From Variovorax sp. HW608 (GTDB taxonomy: Bacteria > Pseudomonadota > Gammaproteobacteria > Burkholderiales > Burkholderiaceae_C), in NCBI RefSeq assembly GCF_900090195.1, contig NZ_LT607803.1, positions 6,288,229 through 6,352,228 of the forward strand: 64,000 nt of DNA, written 5' to 3'. Under the pieces are notes generated by a model that saw only the letters and a program-made list of their open reading frames with translations, was not told the DNA's origin and did no database searches. Positions 8,668-18,492 of this stretch are shown in pieces. The translations under genes and the position numbers were made by a program. How positions within the stretch are numbered: position 1 is the first letter of the stretch; each line of letters begins with the position of its first letter.

Positions 8668-8798
8668 TTTTCGCAACTCCTGATTGAAGACTGATGTCGC
8701 CTTCACGGACAATCCCGCAGCCACAGCGGCCCGGTCGCCCCAACTCCCCAGCGGCGAATACTAATGGTGCCGGCCGCCGGCTGTACAGGAGGATTCTC

Positions 8799-9587
8799 GT
8801 GTTCTGGTACTTCGGCTACGGATCGAACATGGACATGACGTCCCTGCGCGCCAAGGGCGTGGAGCCGCACCGGTCGCGCCGCGCCGCGCTGCAGGGCTGG
8901 CGGCTGCGCTTCAACGTGCAGCACTTCTTCCGCCACGAAGGCGGCGTCGGCAACATCGAGCGCACGGGCGATCCGTCCGACGTGGTGCGCGGCGTGCTTC
9001 ATCTCTGCGAGGACGCGCACATGGCGCTGCTCGACGCCGCCGAAGCCTACGGCCACGGCTACGACCGCATCGAAGTCACGCTGGACACCGACGAGGGCCG
9101 CCAGCCGGCCATCGCCTACGCCGGCCTGCCCGCCTTCCTCAACGACGCCTGCCTGCCCACGCAGCGCTACCTCAACATCCTGGTGCAGGGCGCGACGCAT
9201 GCGGGACTCGATGCGGCCTATGTCGATGCATTGCGCCGCCATCCGGTGCAGACCAATCCCGAGCCGCCGCCCTTCGTTCCCCCGCCGGGCAACTACCCCG
9301 TCTTCGATGCCGAGGAACTCGCCCGCCGGCCGCAGTACACCGCGCTCGCGGGCTGCGTCTTCGACATGAGCGCGGCGCGCGCGTACCACCGCTATCTGCA
9401 GCGTTACTTCGGCGGACGCGACATGACGCTCTTCCACCTCAAGCGCCTGGACGAATCCGACGGCCGCGAAACCCTCGAAGACGTACGCCTCGGCCGCTTC
9501 ACGCCGGCGCAGCGGCGCTATCTCGATGAGTACCTGCACGCTTACATGCACGAATACGCGTATGTGGGGCGGTTCGACTATGCATGA
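8799..9587 (+). CDS. Gamma-glutamylcyclotransferase-like protein
   Basis: 262-residue cytoplasmic protein with the N-terminal FWYFGYGSNM motif of the gamma-glutamylcyclotransferase (AIG2-like) fold; YGSN forms the substrate loop. An acidic residue in LLDAAEAYGHGY is placed where the catalytic Glu is expected. Family members release 5-oxoproline from gamma-glutamyl compounds or glutathione. The C-terminal ~100 residues extend beyond the core fold. The start is GTG at 8799 with a strong AGGAGG site. It is divergent from the phospholipase C-like gene, with a 131-bp shared control region. Specific substrate is not evident. Confidence 0.82.
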   Translation: MFWYFGYGSNMDMTSLRAKGVEPHRSRRAALQGWRLRFNVQHFFRHEGGVGNIERTGDPSDVVRGVLHLCEDAHMALLDAAEAYGHGYDRIEVTLDTDEGRQPAIAYAGLPAFLNDACLPTQRYLNILVQGATHAGLDAAYVDALRRHPVQTNPEPPPFVPPPGNYPVFDAEELARRPQYTALAGCVFDMSAARAYHRYLQRYFGGRDMTLFHLKRLDESDGRETLEDVRLGRFTPAQRRYLDEYLHAYMHEYAYVGRFDYA

Positions 9588-9656
9588 ATTGGCTTGCCGC
9601 GCCGCAGGCACCGAAGTACGGTACGCTCGCGCCTACCCAAGCAAAGGAGCTATCTG

Positions 9657-10382
9657 ATGGACGCGCTGCACGAACTGCCGCCAGCCCTGCCCCACGGCGA
9701 GATCGAGGAAGTCTTTCCCGATGTCTTTTTCGTGACAGGCACGATGAAGACCGTCCTCATGGACGCCCCCTGGCACTTCAGCCGCAACATGACCGTGGTG
9801 CGCGACGGCAGTGACCTGACGCTCGTCAATCCGATGCGGCTCGATGAAGCGGGACTCGAAAAGCTCGAATCGCTCGGCCGCATCGCCCACGTGGTGCAGA
9901 TCGGCTCGCTGCACGACCGCGACAACGCCTTCTACAAGCTGCGCTATGGCGCGACCTTCTGGGCGCCGCCGGGCACGCAGCACGCCTACGGGCTGGTGCC
10001 CGACAAGGTGCTCAAGCCCGACTCGGAAGTGCCGTTCGAGGGCTGCACCGTGTTCGCATTCGAGACCACGCGCATGCCCGAGTGCGTGCTGCGCATCGAC
10101 CGCGCGGGCGGCATCCTGGTGGCCTGTGACGCGCTGCAGAACTGGGTCGAACCCAACGAGTACTTCTCCGACGAGTCGCGCGAGATGATGCGCGGCATGG
10201 GCTTCTTCCAGCCGGCCAACTTCGGCCCGCTGTTCATGCAGGTCAACCAGCCCAAGGTCGGCGACTACGCGCGCCTCGGCGCGATGCCCTACCGCCATGC
10301 GCTGTGCGGGCACGGCACGCCGCTGCGCGACACCGCGGCCGAGGCCTACGCCGAGCGCGCACGCCAGGTGTTCGGCGCCTAG
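9657..10382 (+). CDS. DUF4336-like, metallo-beta-lactamase-fold-like protein
   Basis: 241-residue cytoplasmic protein. The stretch NMTVVRDGSDLTLVNPMRLD followed by HVVQIGSLHDRDNAFY and FWAPPGTQH resembles DUF4336 proteins, thought to adopt a metallo-beta-lactamase fold. The HxHxDH zinc motif is degenerate here (GSLHDRD), so hydrolase activity is uncertain. The ATG at 9657 has AAAGGAG upstream. The stop codon lies only 18 bp before the giant signalling gene on the same strand, suggesting co-transcription. No function can be assigned with confidence. Confidence 0.7.
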   Translation: MDALHELPPALPHGEIEEVFPDVFFVTGTMKTVLMDAPWHFSRNMTVVRDGSDLTLVNPMRLDEAGLEKLESLGRIAHVVQIGSLHDRDNAFYKLRYGATFWAPPGTQHAYGLVPDKVLKPDSEVPFEGCTVFAFETTRMPECVLRIDRAGGILVACDALQNWVEPNEYFSDESREMMRGMGFFQPANFGPLFMQVNQPKVGDYARLGAMPYRHALCGHGTPLRDTAAEAYAERARQVFGA

Positions 10383-10400
10383 GCGCCGGATCGGAGCGCG

Positions 10401-13400
10401 GTGGTCACGATTCCCGGCTACCGGATCGGCGAGCGCATCCACCAGTCCCAGCGCCGCGCGATCTATCGCGCGGTGCGCATCGCGGACGATCATCCGGTCG
10501 TCATCAAGACGCTCGATGCCGAATACCCCGGCCGGCAGGAAGTGGCCGAACTGCGCCACGAGTACAGCCTGCTCAAGCGCCTGCAGTCGATCGAATCGGT
10601 GGTGCGGGTGCATGCCCTGGAGACCTGGGGCAACGGCAACGTGGCGCTGGTGCTCGAGCCCTTCGGCCACTCGCTGGCCGAGCAGGCCGCCGCACAGGGC
10701 GAGCGCGGGCTGCCGCTCGAAAGCCTGTTCCGCATCGCGATCGCGCTGGCCGAGGCGCTCGCGCGCGTGCACGAGCTCGACGTGGTGCACAAGAACATCG
10801 AGCCGCACAGCATCCTCGTCGACGCGGCCGAGGACGTCCGGCTGATCGACTTCAGCATCGCGTCGGAGCTCTCGCTGGAGCGCCAGAACGACGCGCTGTC
10901 GCGCCGGCTCGAAGGCGCGCTGCGCTACATGTCGCCCGAGCAGACCGGACGCATGAACCGGCTGCTCGACTACCGCTCGGACTTCTATTCGCTCGGCATC
11001 ACGCTGTTCGAGCTGCTGACCGGCGAGCTGCCCTTCCATGCGCGCACCGTGCTCGAATGGGTGCACAGCCACATCGGCAAGGCGCCGCCCTCGCCCAGCG
11101 ACATGAACCCGGCGATCCCGCAGCCGGTGTCGGCGATCGTCCTCAAGCTGATGGCGAAGAACGCGGAGGACCGCTACCAGAGCAGCTACGGGTTGATCGA
11201 GGACCTCGGCCGCTGCCAGCGCGAACTGGCGCAAACGGGCAGCATCTCGCCCTTCGCGCTCGGGTATCGCGACGTCTCGCGCAAGTTCAACATCCCGCAG
11301 CGCCTCTACGGACGCGAAGCCGAGCAGGCCGCGCTGCTCGCGCTGTTCGAGCGTGTGGCCGCGGGCGGCACCGAGTTCTGCATGGTCTCGGGTCCCTCCG
11401 GCGTGGGCAAGTCGGCGCTGGTCAACGAGATCGCCAAGCCGCTGGTGCGCCGCGAGGGCTACCTCATCCAGGGCAAGTTCGACCAGTTCCAGCGCAGCAC
11501 GCCCTACTCCGCGGTGGCGCTGGCATTTCGCAGCCTCGCGCGCCAGCTGATGGCCGAATCGCTGGACCGCCGCCGGACTCTGGGCGAGAAGCTGGTGGCG
11601 GCGGTCGCGCCGAACGGCCGGCTGCTCGTCGAGCTGATTCCCGAGCTCGAAGAGATCATGGGCCCCCAGCCGCCCGTGCCCGCATTGCCGCCCAACGAGC
11701 AGCAGAACCGACTGCAGATCGCCTTCCTGAACTTCGTGCGCGCGCTCGCGAGCGAGCAGCCGCTGGTGGTGTTCCTCGACGACCTGCAGTTCAGCGACGC
11801 GTCGACGCTCAACCTGCTGCGCTGGCTCGCGACGGCGCGCGACCTGCGGCATCTGCTGCTGATCGGCGCATACCGGAGCAACGAGGTCGACGTCGGCCAT
11901 CCGCTGCGGCTGGCGCTCAACGAGATCCAGGAAAGCCGTGCGATCCACGAACTGGCCCTGCGGCCCCTCGCGCTGCCCGCGGTCGAGCAACTGGTGGCGG
12001 ATGCGCTGCACGCCGACGTGGCCGCGTGCCGGCCGCTGGCCGAGTTGCTGCACGAACGCGCGCAGGGCAACCCCTTCTTCCTCACGGCGCTGCTGCGCGC
12101 GCTCGAGCAGGCGCGCGCCATCGCCTTCGCGCCTGAATCGGGCCGCTGGCGCTGGGACATGGAGGCGGTGCGCAGCAGCGGCCTGGGCAGCGACGTGGTC
12201 GACTTCGTGCTCGCCAACCTGCGCAAGCTGCCGGCCGCGACACAGCGCGTGCTGGAGCTCGCGGCCTGTATCGGCGACACCTTCGATCTGCGCACGCTGT
12301 CGATCATCCACGAGCAATCGATGGAGCGCACCGCAGCCGACCTGCTGCCCGCGATGCAGCGCCACCTGGTGGTGCCGCTCAACGAGGACTACAAGCTGGT
12401 CGGCAGCGGCGGCGAGGCGGCCACCGCCGGGCTGAATCCGAGCTACCGCTTCCAGCATGACCGGGTGCAGCAGGCGGCCTACGCGCTGATCGCCGCCGAT
12501 CGCAAGGAAAGCGTGCACCTCTCGATCGGCCGGCTGATCCAGCGCCACGCCACGCCCGAGGAACGCGGAGAGCGGCTGATCGAGATCGTCGGCCACCTCA
12601 ACGAATGCCACCGGCTCATCGACGATCCGGCCGAACGCAAGGCGCTGGCGCGCATGAACCTCGAAGCCGGCAGCCGCGCGCTGCGCTCGTCGGCCTACGA
12701 ATCGGCGCTCGCCTATCTGGGCCACGGGCTCGCGCTGCTGCCGGAAGATGCGTGGACCAGCGACCTCGACCTCAAGATGGCGCTCGCGACCGAGTACCAG
12801 CAATGCGCCTACCTCACCGCGAACTACAGCGAGGCCGAGTCGTGGATCGAGCAGATGCTCGCGCATGCGCGATCGAACCTGGAAAAGGCCGAGATCCTCT
12901 CGATGCGCACGCGCCAGTACGCCACCATCGGCAAGATGGCCGAGTCGATCCGCGCCGCGACCACCGGCCTCGCGCTGCTCGGCATGCGGATCACCGACGA
13001 CCCGGACCGAGCGGCGATCGGGCGCGAGATCGCCGCCGTGCGGCGCAACCTCGGCGGGCGCAGGATCGCCGATCTCATCGACGCGCCGCCGATGTCGGAT
13101 CCGGTGCAGCAGGTCGCGATCCGGCTCCTGATGGAGATCTTCCCGGCGGCCTTTCTCTCGGGCAGCGGCAATCTCTTCCCGTTCCTCGTCCTGCGCGCGG
13201 TGAACATCTCGCTGCGCCACGGCAACAGCCCCGAATCGGCCTTTGCCTACGCGGCCTACGGCATGTTGCTGTGCGGCGCGCTGGACGACGCGCCGCTCGG
13301 CTACGAGTACGGCCAGCTCGCGGTCGCGATGAACGACCTGAGCGACGACATCGCGCTGAAGTCGCGCGTGATCTACGTCTATGCGATGTTCGTGCACCAC

Positions 13401-15743
13401 TGGAGCAACCATTGGTCGACGATGACGCCATGGTTCCGGCGCGGCATCGAGGCCGGCTACCAGTCGGGCGACCTGCTCTACCTGGCCTACAGCGCGCAGG
13501 ACTGCATCATCTGGGACCCGAAGCTCGATCTCGAAGCCGCCGCTCAGGAGCACGCGGACTTCCTCACCATCGTGCGCGATTGCGAATACCAGGACTCGCT
13601 CGATTCGGGGACGCTGTTCCTGCAGATGCAGCGCAATTTCCTCGGCCAGACCGACGGCTTGTGCTCCATGAACGATGCGAGCTTCGACGAAGCGCGCTGC
13701 CTCGAAGGCATGCGGCAGCGCCGCTTCATGACGGGCGTGGCCAACTATCACATCTACAAGGCCGAGATCTTCTGGTTCTACGGCGAGCACCAGCAGGCGC
13801 TGGCCCATGTGCGCGAACAGGACAAGCTCATCGCCTCGGCGATGTCGCTGCCGCAGCTCGCGCGCTTCTACATCGTGGCCTACCTTACGCTGGCGGCCTG
13901 CCTGCCGGGCATGCCGGCCGACGAGCAGGCGGCCACCCGGGCGCGGATGCGCGCCGATCTTCGGCGGATGACGCGCTGGGCGAGCCACTGCGCAGCGAAC
14001 TTCCTGCACCTGCAGCGGCTGATGCAGGCAGAGCTCGCGCGCCTCGACGGTCGCGTCGAGGCCGCTCTGCAGGCCTATGAAATGGCGATGGCCGCCGCGC
14101 ACGAATCGGGCTTCCGGCGCGACGAGGCGATGGCCAACGAACTCGCGGGCCGCCACCTGCTCGCCTCGGGCCGTCGCAAGGCCGCCGAGGGCTACCTGCG
14201 CGCGGCGCGCAATCTCTACGAAGGCTGGGGCGCGCGGCGCAAGGTCGCCCACATGGAGGAGGAGTTCCCGGCGCTCGCGCAGTCGTCATCGGCGACGCGG
14301 CCGCGCGGCGATGCGTCGAAATCCAGCGCCGCCAATCTCGACTCCGCCTCGCTCGACCTCGCCTCGGTGATGAAGGCCTCGCAGGCCATCGCGAGCGAGA
14401 TCGCGCTGGATCAGCTCTGGACCGCGACGATGCGGATCATGCTGGAGAACGCCGGTGCGCAGCGCGGCTGCTTCGTGGTGCGCGAAGACGAACAGCTCGT
14501 CATCGAAGGACTGTGCGAGGCAGGCCAGGAAGCGACGGTGCCGTCGCGCGCCGTTCCCTTCGACAGCAACGAAGGTGCGCTCGCCCTCCCGATCTCGATC
14601 GTCTACCACGTGCTGAACACCGAGAGCCCGATCGTCCTGCACGATGCGGCGCGCGCCGGACGCTTTTCGCGCGATGCCTATCTGCAGGCACGCCAGCCGC
14701 AGTCGGTGCTGTGCATTCCGCTGCGCCAGCACGGCCGCTGCGAAGGTGCGATCTACATGGAGAACAGCCTGACGGGCGGCGTCTTCACCGAAGAGCGCAT
14801 CGAAGTGATCCAGCTGCTCGCCGCCCAGGTCTCGATCTCCATCGAGAACGCGCGGCTCTACCAGCGGCAGCAGCGCCTGATCGAGGCGCAGCGCCGCTTC
14901 GTTCCCAGCCAGTTCCTCGAAAGCCTGGATCGCCGCGACATCGCGCGCGTGAGCCTCGGTGAAAGCGTCGCCAAGACCATGAGCGTGCTGTTCTCCGATC
15001 TGCGCGACTTCACGCCGCTGTCCGAGCGGCTCGACCCGCGCAGCACCATCGACCTGCTCAACCGCTACTTCGGCAGCATGGAGGTTCAGATCAAGCAGGC
15101 CGGCGGCTTCATCGACTCCTTCGCGGGCGACGAGATCAAGGTGCTCTTCGACACCGAGCCCGACGCCGCCGTGCGCACCGGCATCGCGATGTGCCGGGCG
15201 CTCGAAGTCTTCAACGAACGCGCCGTCGCCCGCGGCCAGCCGACCCTGGCGGCCGGCATCGGCGTCAACACCGGACCGCTGCTGCTGGGCACCGTGGGCG
15301 GGGACGAGCGCATCCAGTGCACGGTGATCGGCGACCCGGTCAACCTCGCTTCGCGCATCGAGCAGCTCACCAAGGTCTACCACGCGCGCTTGCTGATCGG
15401 CGAGGCGACCTACCACGCCCTGCGCGCGCCCGAGGCCTTCGCATTGCGGCGCGTCGATCGCGTGGCGGTGAAGGGCAAGAACATCGCCGTGGACGTCTAT
15501 GAGGTCATCGATGCCGAGGCGCCCGAGCGCCGCGATGCCAAGCTCGCGACCCGCGAGCGGCTCGATTCGGCGATGTCGCTGTACTTCGAGGGCGAGTTCG
15601 AAGCCGCGCTCGGTCTGTTCGAAAAGGCCAGCGCTGCGGACCCGCACGATCCCGTCCCACGCATCTTCATCGAACGCTGCACCCGCTACATGCGCGAACC
15701 CCTCGAGGAGTGGGAAGGGTTCGAGCGCCTGCTCCACAAGTAG
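10401..15743 (+). CDS. Multidomain signalling protein: degenerate kinase, AAA ATPase, helical repeats, GAF, class III nucleotide cyclase
   Basis: 1780-residue cytoplasmic protein. Residues about 1-270 have a Ser/Thr-kinase fold: the ATP lysine is present (K36), but the catalytic loop reads H130-K-N132-I-E-P, replacing the HRD/HKD aspartate with Asn, and the DFG motif is D150-F-S. Residues about 295-600 form a STAND-like ATPase: Walker A GPSGVGKS (331-338) and Walker B LVVFLDD (about 455). A long helical, TPR-like region runs to about 1280 and a GAF domain spans about 1330-1490. A class III cyclase domain covers about 1520-1695, with both metal aspartates (D1533, D1577) and the TVIGDPVNLASR segment. 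The lysine usually in IDKFxGD is Ser1573. The GTG start has GGAG upstream. The family normally ends in a histidine kinase; a cyclase output is the notable variation. Confidence 0.88.
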   Translation: MVTIPGYRIGERIHQSQRRAIYRAVRIADDHPVVIKTLDAEYPGRQEVAELRHEYSLLKRLQSIESVVRVHALETWGNGNVALVLEPFGHSLAEQAAAQGERGLPLESLFRIAIALAEALARVHELDVVHKNIEPHSILVDAAEDVRLIDFSIASELSLERQNDALSRRLEGALRYMSPEQTGRMNRLLDYRSDFYSLGITLFELLTGELPFHARTVLEWVHSHIGKAPPSPSDMNPAIPQPVSAIVLKLMAKNAEDRYQSSYGLIEDLGRCQRELAQTGSISPFALGYRDVSRKFNIPQRLYGREAEQAALLALFERVAAGGTEFCMVSGPSGVGKSALVNEIAKPLVRREGYLIQGKFDQFQRSTPYSAVALAFRSLARQLMAESLDRRRTLGEKLVAAVAPNGRLLVELIPELEEIMGPQPPVPALPPNEQQNRLQIAFLNFVRALASEQPLVVFLDDLQFSDASTLNLLRWLATARDLRHLLLIGAYRSNEVDVGHPLRLALNEIQESRAIHELALRPLALPAVEQLVADALHADVAACRPLAELLHERAQGNPFFLTALLRALEQARAIAFAPESGRWRWDMEAVRSSGLGSDVVDFVLANLRKLPAATQRVLELAACIGDTFDLRTLSIIHEQSMERTAADLLPAMQRHLVVPLNEDYKLVGSGGEAATAGLNPSYRFQHDRVQQAAYALIAADRKESVHLSIGRLIQRHATPEERGERLIEIVGHLNECHRLIDDPAERKALARMNLEAGSRALRSSAYESALAYLGHGLALLPEDAWTSDLDLKMALATEYQQCAYLTANYSEAESWIEQMLAHARSNLEKAEILSMRTRQYATIGKMAESIRAATTGLALLGMRITDDPDRAAIGREIAAVRRNLGGRRIADLIDAPPMSDPVQQVAIRLLMEIFPAAFLSGSGNLFPFLVLRAVNISLRHGNSPESAFAYAAYGMLLCGALDDAPLGYEYGQLAVAMNDLSDDIALKSRVIYVYAMFVHHWSNHWSTMTPWFRRGIEAGYQSGDLLYLAYSAQDCIIWDPKLDLEAAAQEHADFLTIVRDCEYQDSLDSGTLFLQMQRNFLGQTDGLCSMNDASFDEARCLEGMRQRRFMTGVANYHIYKAEIFWFYGEHQQALAHVREQDKLIASAMSLPQLARFYIVAYLTLAACLPGMPADEQAATRARMRADLRRMTRWASHCAANFLHLQRLMQAELARLDGRVEAALQAYEMAMAAAHESGFRRDEAMANELAGRHLLASGRRKAAEGYLRAARNLYEGWGARRKVAHMEEEFPALAQSSSATRPRGDASKSSAANLDSASLDLASVMKASQAIASEIALDQLWTATMRIMLENAGAQRGCFVVREDEQLVIEGLCEAGQEATVPSRAVPFDSNEGALALPISIVYHVLNTESPIVLHDAARAGRFSRDAYLQARQPQSVLCIPLRQHGRCEGAIYMENSLTGGVFTEERIEVIQLLAAQVSISIENARLYQRQQRLIEAQRRFVPSQFLESLDRRDIARVSLGESVAKTMSVLFSDLRDFTPLSERLDPRSTIDLLNRYFGSMEVQIKQAGGFIDSFAGDEIKVLFDTEPDAAVRTGIAMCRALEVFNERAVARGQPTLAAGIGVNTGPLLLGTVGGDERIQCTVIGDPVNLASRIEQLTKVYHARLLIGEATYHALRAPEAFALRRVDRVAVKGKNIAVDVYEVIDAEAPERRDAKLATRERLDSAMSLYFEGEFEAALGLFEKASAADPHDPVPRIFIERCTRYMREPLEEWEGFERLLHK

Positions 15744-15762
15744 GGCCGGGCCCCCGGGGCGC

Positions 15763-17085
15763 TCAGGCGCAGCCGAAGCAGGGCGAGAAATCGGCGCCGC
15801 CCTTGCTCTGGCAGCGCGCGAGCGCTTGTTCGTAGGTATAGGTCGGCGAGATCGTCTTCGGATTGAAGCAAAGGTCCATCTGCGCCAGTGCGCAGATGGT
15901 CAGACGGTCGTTCTCGCTGGCCGGGTTCGGCGCACCGCTGCCGTCGCCCTGGTTGGGGCCGAACCAGCGCTCGCAGGCCGTGCGGATGGCCTCGCCGGGA
16001 TCGACCTCCTCGCCGCGCTTCGCCGCATCGGCGCACAGGCCCAGGAAGCTTGCGGCCGCGAGGTCCTGGGCCTCGTACTTGCGGATGTCCGGGATCTGGC
16101 CCGGGTTGTCGGTGCAGCGGCCGGTCACGCCGGCGGCGATCATGTGGTTGGCGATCAGGTAAGGCGTCTTCTTCGGACTGCCGGGCAACACCCGGATGAA
16201 GCCCGCCTGCAGCACGTTGACCGTCGGCGATCCGTTGGCGTCCTTCGGCAGATGCTCCTTGTAGCGCGTGCGAAACCAGCCGGGCGCCTGCGGGTCGTAG
16301 AGCGGCGATCCGCACACCAGGAGCGGCAGGGTCAGCGGATTCTCCGCATTCGACGGCGGGTTGAGCATGAGTTCGAGCATCGAGCGCACGTAGGTCAGGC
16401 CGCGCGCGTCGTTGTCGAAGAACATCGAGGTGAGGCTGATCGGAAAGTAGTCGTTGGGGTATTCGCTCTCGCCCGACCCCGGCGCGGCGATCGGATTGAC
16501 ATCGAGGATCGCGTGATAGCGCTCCGGCGAACCGATGCCCGCGCACTTGAGGATCTGCGCCCAGCGCCGCAGCGTCATGTTGTTGAGGTAGTTCGCGGTC
16601 TGGTAGGCGACGATCGGCGGGTAGTGCATCAAGGTCACCGCCTGGTGGTTGGCGATCGGCATGCCGACCGGCAGGCACGGCAGCCATTGCGAAGGACCGT
16701 CGCTGCGATTCACCGGAAAGCCGGACATCGGATTCCAGGCGGGCGTTTCGCGGCAGGCATCGCAGCCGTCGAGCGCGAGGCCCGCATGCTGCGCATCGAG
16801 CATCGCGACGTGCATGGCAGCGAAGTGCTCGGCCTGCTGCGCGAAGGCCGGCAGCGCCCGGAATGCGACCATGTAGCCGGTCGCGCCCGCCCCCTTGGTC
16901 ACGGCGAGCGATCCGGCCTCGATCTGGATGCCGTCTTCCGCCAGCGAACTCGCGGTGAAGTGCGCGATGACGTCCTCGTAGGTGTCGAGCTTCAGCTTCG
17001 CGCGCGTCGCCGGGTCGAGCAGCGCGGGATCGGGAAAGAGCCGTTCCTGGTAGTCACGGGAACCGGGCAAGGGGTACATGATCAC
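15763..17085 (-). CDS. Hypothetical protein, cysteine-containing, family not recognised
   Basis: 440-residue protein with no signal peptide and no membrane segments. I do not recognise it. Cysteines occur in pairs (DGCDACRE near residue 127 and a C-terminal SPCFGC), hinting at metal binding or disulfides. It contains several Asn/Pro-rich loops and a central HMIAAGVTG stretch. The GTG at 17085 is preferred because GGAGGAG lies eight bases upstream, with an ATG two codons later. The gene is convergent with the cyclase gene (19-bp gap) and divergent from the chitosanase gene. Confidence 0.7.
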   Translation of the reverse strand: MIMYPLPGSRDYQERLFPDPALLDPATRAKLKLDTYEDVIAHFTASSLAEDGIQIEAGSLAVTKGAGATGYMVAFRALPAFAQQAEHFAAMHVAMLDAQHAGLALDGCDACRETPAWNPMSGFPVNRSDGPSQWLPCLPVGMPIANHQAVTLMHYPPIVAYQTANYLNNMTLRRWAQILKCAGIGSPERYHAILDVNPIAAPGSGESEYPNDYFPISLTSMFFDNDARGLTYVRSMLELMLNPPSNAENPLTLPLLVCGSPLYDPQAPGWFRTRYKEHLPKDANGSPTVNVLQAGFIRVLPGSPKKTPYLIANHMIAAGVTGRCTDNPGQIPDIRKYEAQDLAAASFLGLCADAAKRGEEVDPGEAIRTACERWFGPNQGDGSGAPNPASENDRLTICALAQMDLCFNPKTISPTYTYEQALARCQSKGGADFSPCFGCA

Positions 17086-17266
17086 GATTCGAACTCCTCC
17101 GGCCATGTTGGCGAATCCGCGCGAGCGTAGCGGCAACGCCTCGGCCTGTACAGCGAAAACAGGGCGCATCGCTCGCCTCCACGAACGGCCATCCACTGAA
17201 TGGTGGATGGCAGGCGTCATGCCTTTCTGCTGCAATCGCCGCCGATACGGTTGCAGGAGGAACGCA

Positions 17267-18226
17267 ATGGCCACTGCCCCCGCCGCGGGCGCACCGCTCA
17301 CCTCGACCCAGGTCAAGAGCGCGCAGGCGATCGTGAACGTGTTCGAAACCGGCTCGGTGCTGGGCGACTACGGCCAGGTGACGCTGATCCCCGGCGACAC
17401 GGGCCATCTCACCTACGGCCGCTCGCAGACCACGCTGGGTTCCGGCAACCTCGCAACGCTGCTGCAGCGCTATTGCGCGAACCTCGGCGCACGCTTCGGC
17501 GCGCGCCTTGCGCAAGCGTTGCCGCGCTTCCAGCAGCGCGACCTCACGCTCGACAACGACGGCAAGCTCCAGAACGTGCTGCGCGCCTCGGCCGACGATC
17601 CGGTGATGCGCGAGACGCAGGACGCCTTCTTCGACGACAGCTATTGGCAGCCCGCGCTGGCCGCCGCAGGCAAGCTCGGCATCGTCTCGCCGCTCGGGGT
17701 CGCGGTGGTCTACGACAGCACGGTGCATGGCTCGTGGGCGCTGATCCGCGACCGGACGATCGCCGCCGTCGGGCAGGTCGGCACAGCGGGCGAGCAGGCG
17801 TGGATCAAGGCCTACGTCTCGGCGCGGCGCGACTGGATGGCCACGAACAAGCGCGCCGACATCCGCGCGACCGTGTATCGCATGGACGCCTTCCAGCGCT
17901 TGATCGACCAGGGCTTCTGGGGGCTCGAGCTGCCACTGGTGGTGCGCGGGCAGGAGATCTCGGCCGCCACGCTCTCGGCCATGCCGCCGGGCTGCTACGA
18001 CGGACCGCCGCCGGGTTCGCGCGTGCTCACGGTGCAGTCGCCGCTCGCGCGCGGGCTCGACGTCCGGCTGCTGCAGCTGGGGCTGTCCGATCTGGGCGCC
18101 GACATCAAGGCCGACGGCGTGTTCGGCCAGGCCTCGTTCCGCGGCGTGAAGGACTACCAGGCCCAGCACGGCCTGCCGGCCAACGGCGTGGCCGATGTCG
18201 CGTTGATCGCGAAGATCGTCGGCTGA
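17267..18226 (+). CDS. GH46 chitosanase with C-terminal peptidoglycan-binding domain
   Basis: 319-residue glycoside hydrolase that would cleave beta-1,4 links in chitosan or a related amino-sugar polymer. The N-terminal catalytic region (about 10-235) carries the GH46 pair: Glu27 in NVFETG and Asp44 in IPGDTGHLTYG. The C-terminal ~70 residues (LARGLDVRLLQLGLSDLG onward, with GVFG and QAQHGLPANG) form a PG_binding_1 domain. There is no N-terminal signal peptide, unlike secreted chitosanases, so the protein is either cytoplasmic or released by another route (phage-type or type VI-like delivery). The ATG at 17267 is preceded by AGGAGG. The 266 bp that follow, up to the Nudix stop codon, contain no convincing gene. 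Confidence 0.85.
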   Translation: MATAPAAGAPLTSTQVKSAQAIVNVFETGSVLGDYGQVTLIPGDTGHLTYGRSQTTLGSGNLATLLQRYCANLGARFGARLAQALPRFQQRDLTLDNDGKLQNVLRASADDPVMRETQDAFFDDSYWQPALAAAGKLGIVSPLGVAVVYDSTVHGSWALIRDRTIAAVGQVGTAGEQAWIKAYVSARRDWMATNKRADIRATVYRMDAFQRLIDQGFWGLELPLVVRGQEISAATLSAMPPGCYDGPPPGSRVLTVQSPLARGLDVRLLQLGLSDLGADIKADGVFGQASFRGVKDYQAQHGLPANGVADVALIAKIVG

Positions 18227-18492
18227 GCGCCCGCCGAGGAAGGCCATTGTTTCGCTTTCATGGACGACCCGTCCTCAAGGCGCAGAAACCCGGCGGGTCC
18301 GGCAAATCGAGAATCGCGAGATCGGCCTCCGAAAGGAAGCCTTTCCTCTTCACCGACCATGGCCCTGCTCCGCAGATGCCTGCTGGATGTCCGCATCCGG
18401 CAAGGCGATCCCGACATCTCGCTGCTCGAATGCGGCGTCCTGGCCCGCGACCTCGAAGAACGATCCGGCCTCGCGCGCGACCAGACCGAAGC

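Noticed and set aside
9633..14252. 1539-codon minus-strand frame opposite the kinase-cyclase gene
   Set aside because: Low-complexity translation, no family match; the plus strand carries clear motifs throughout.
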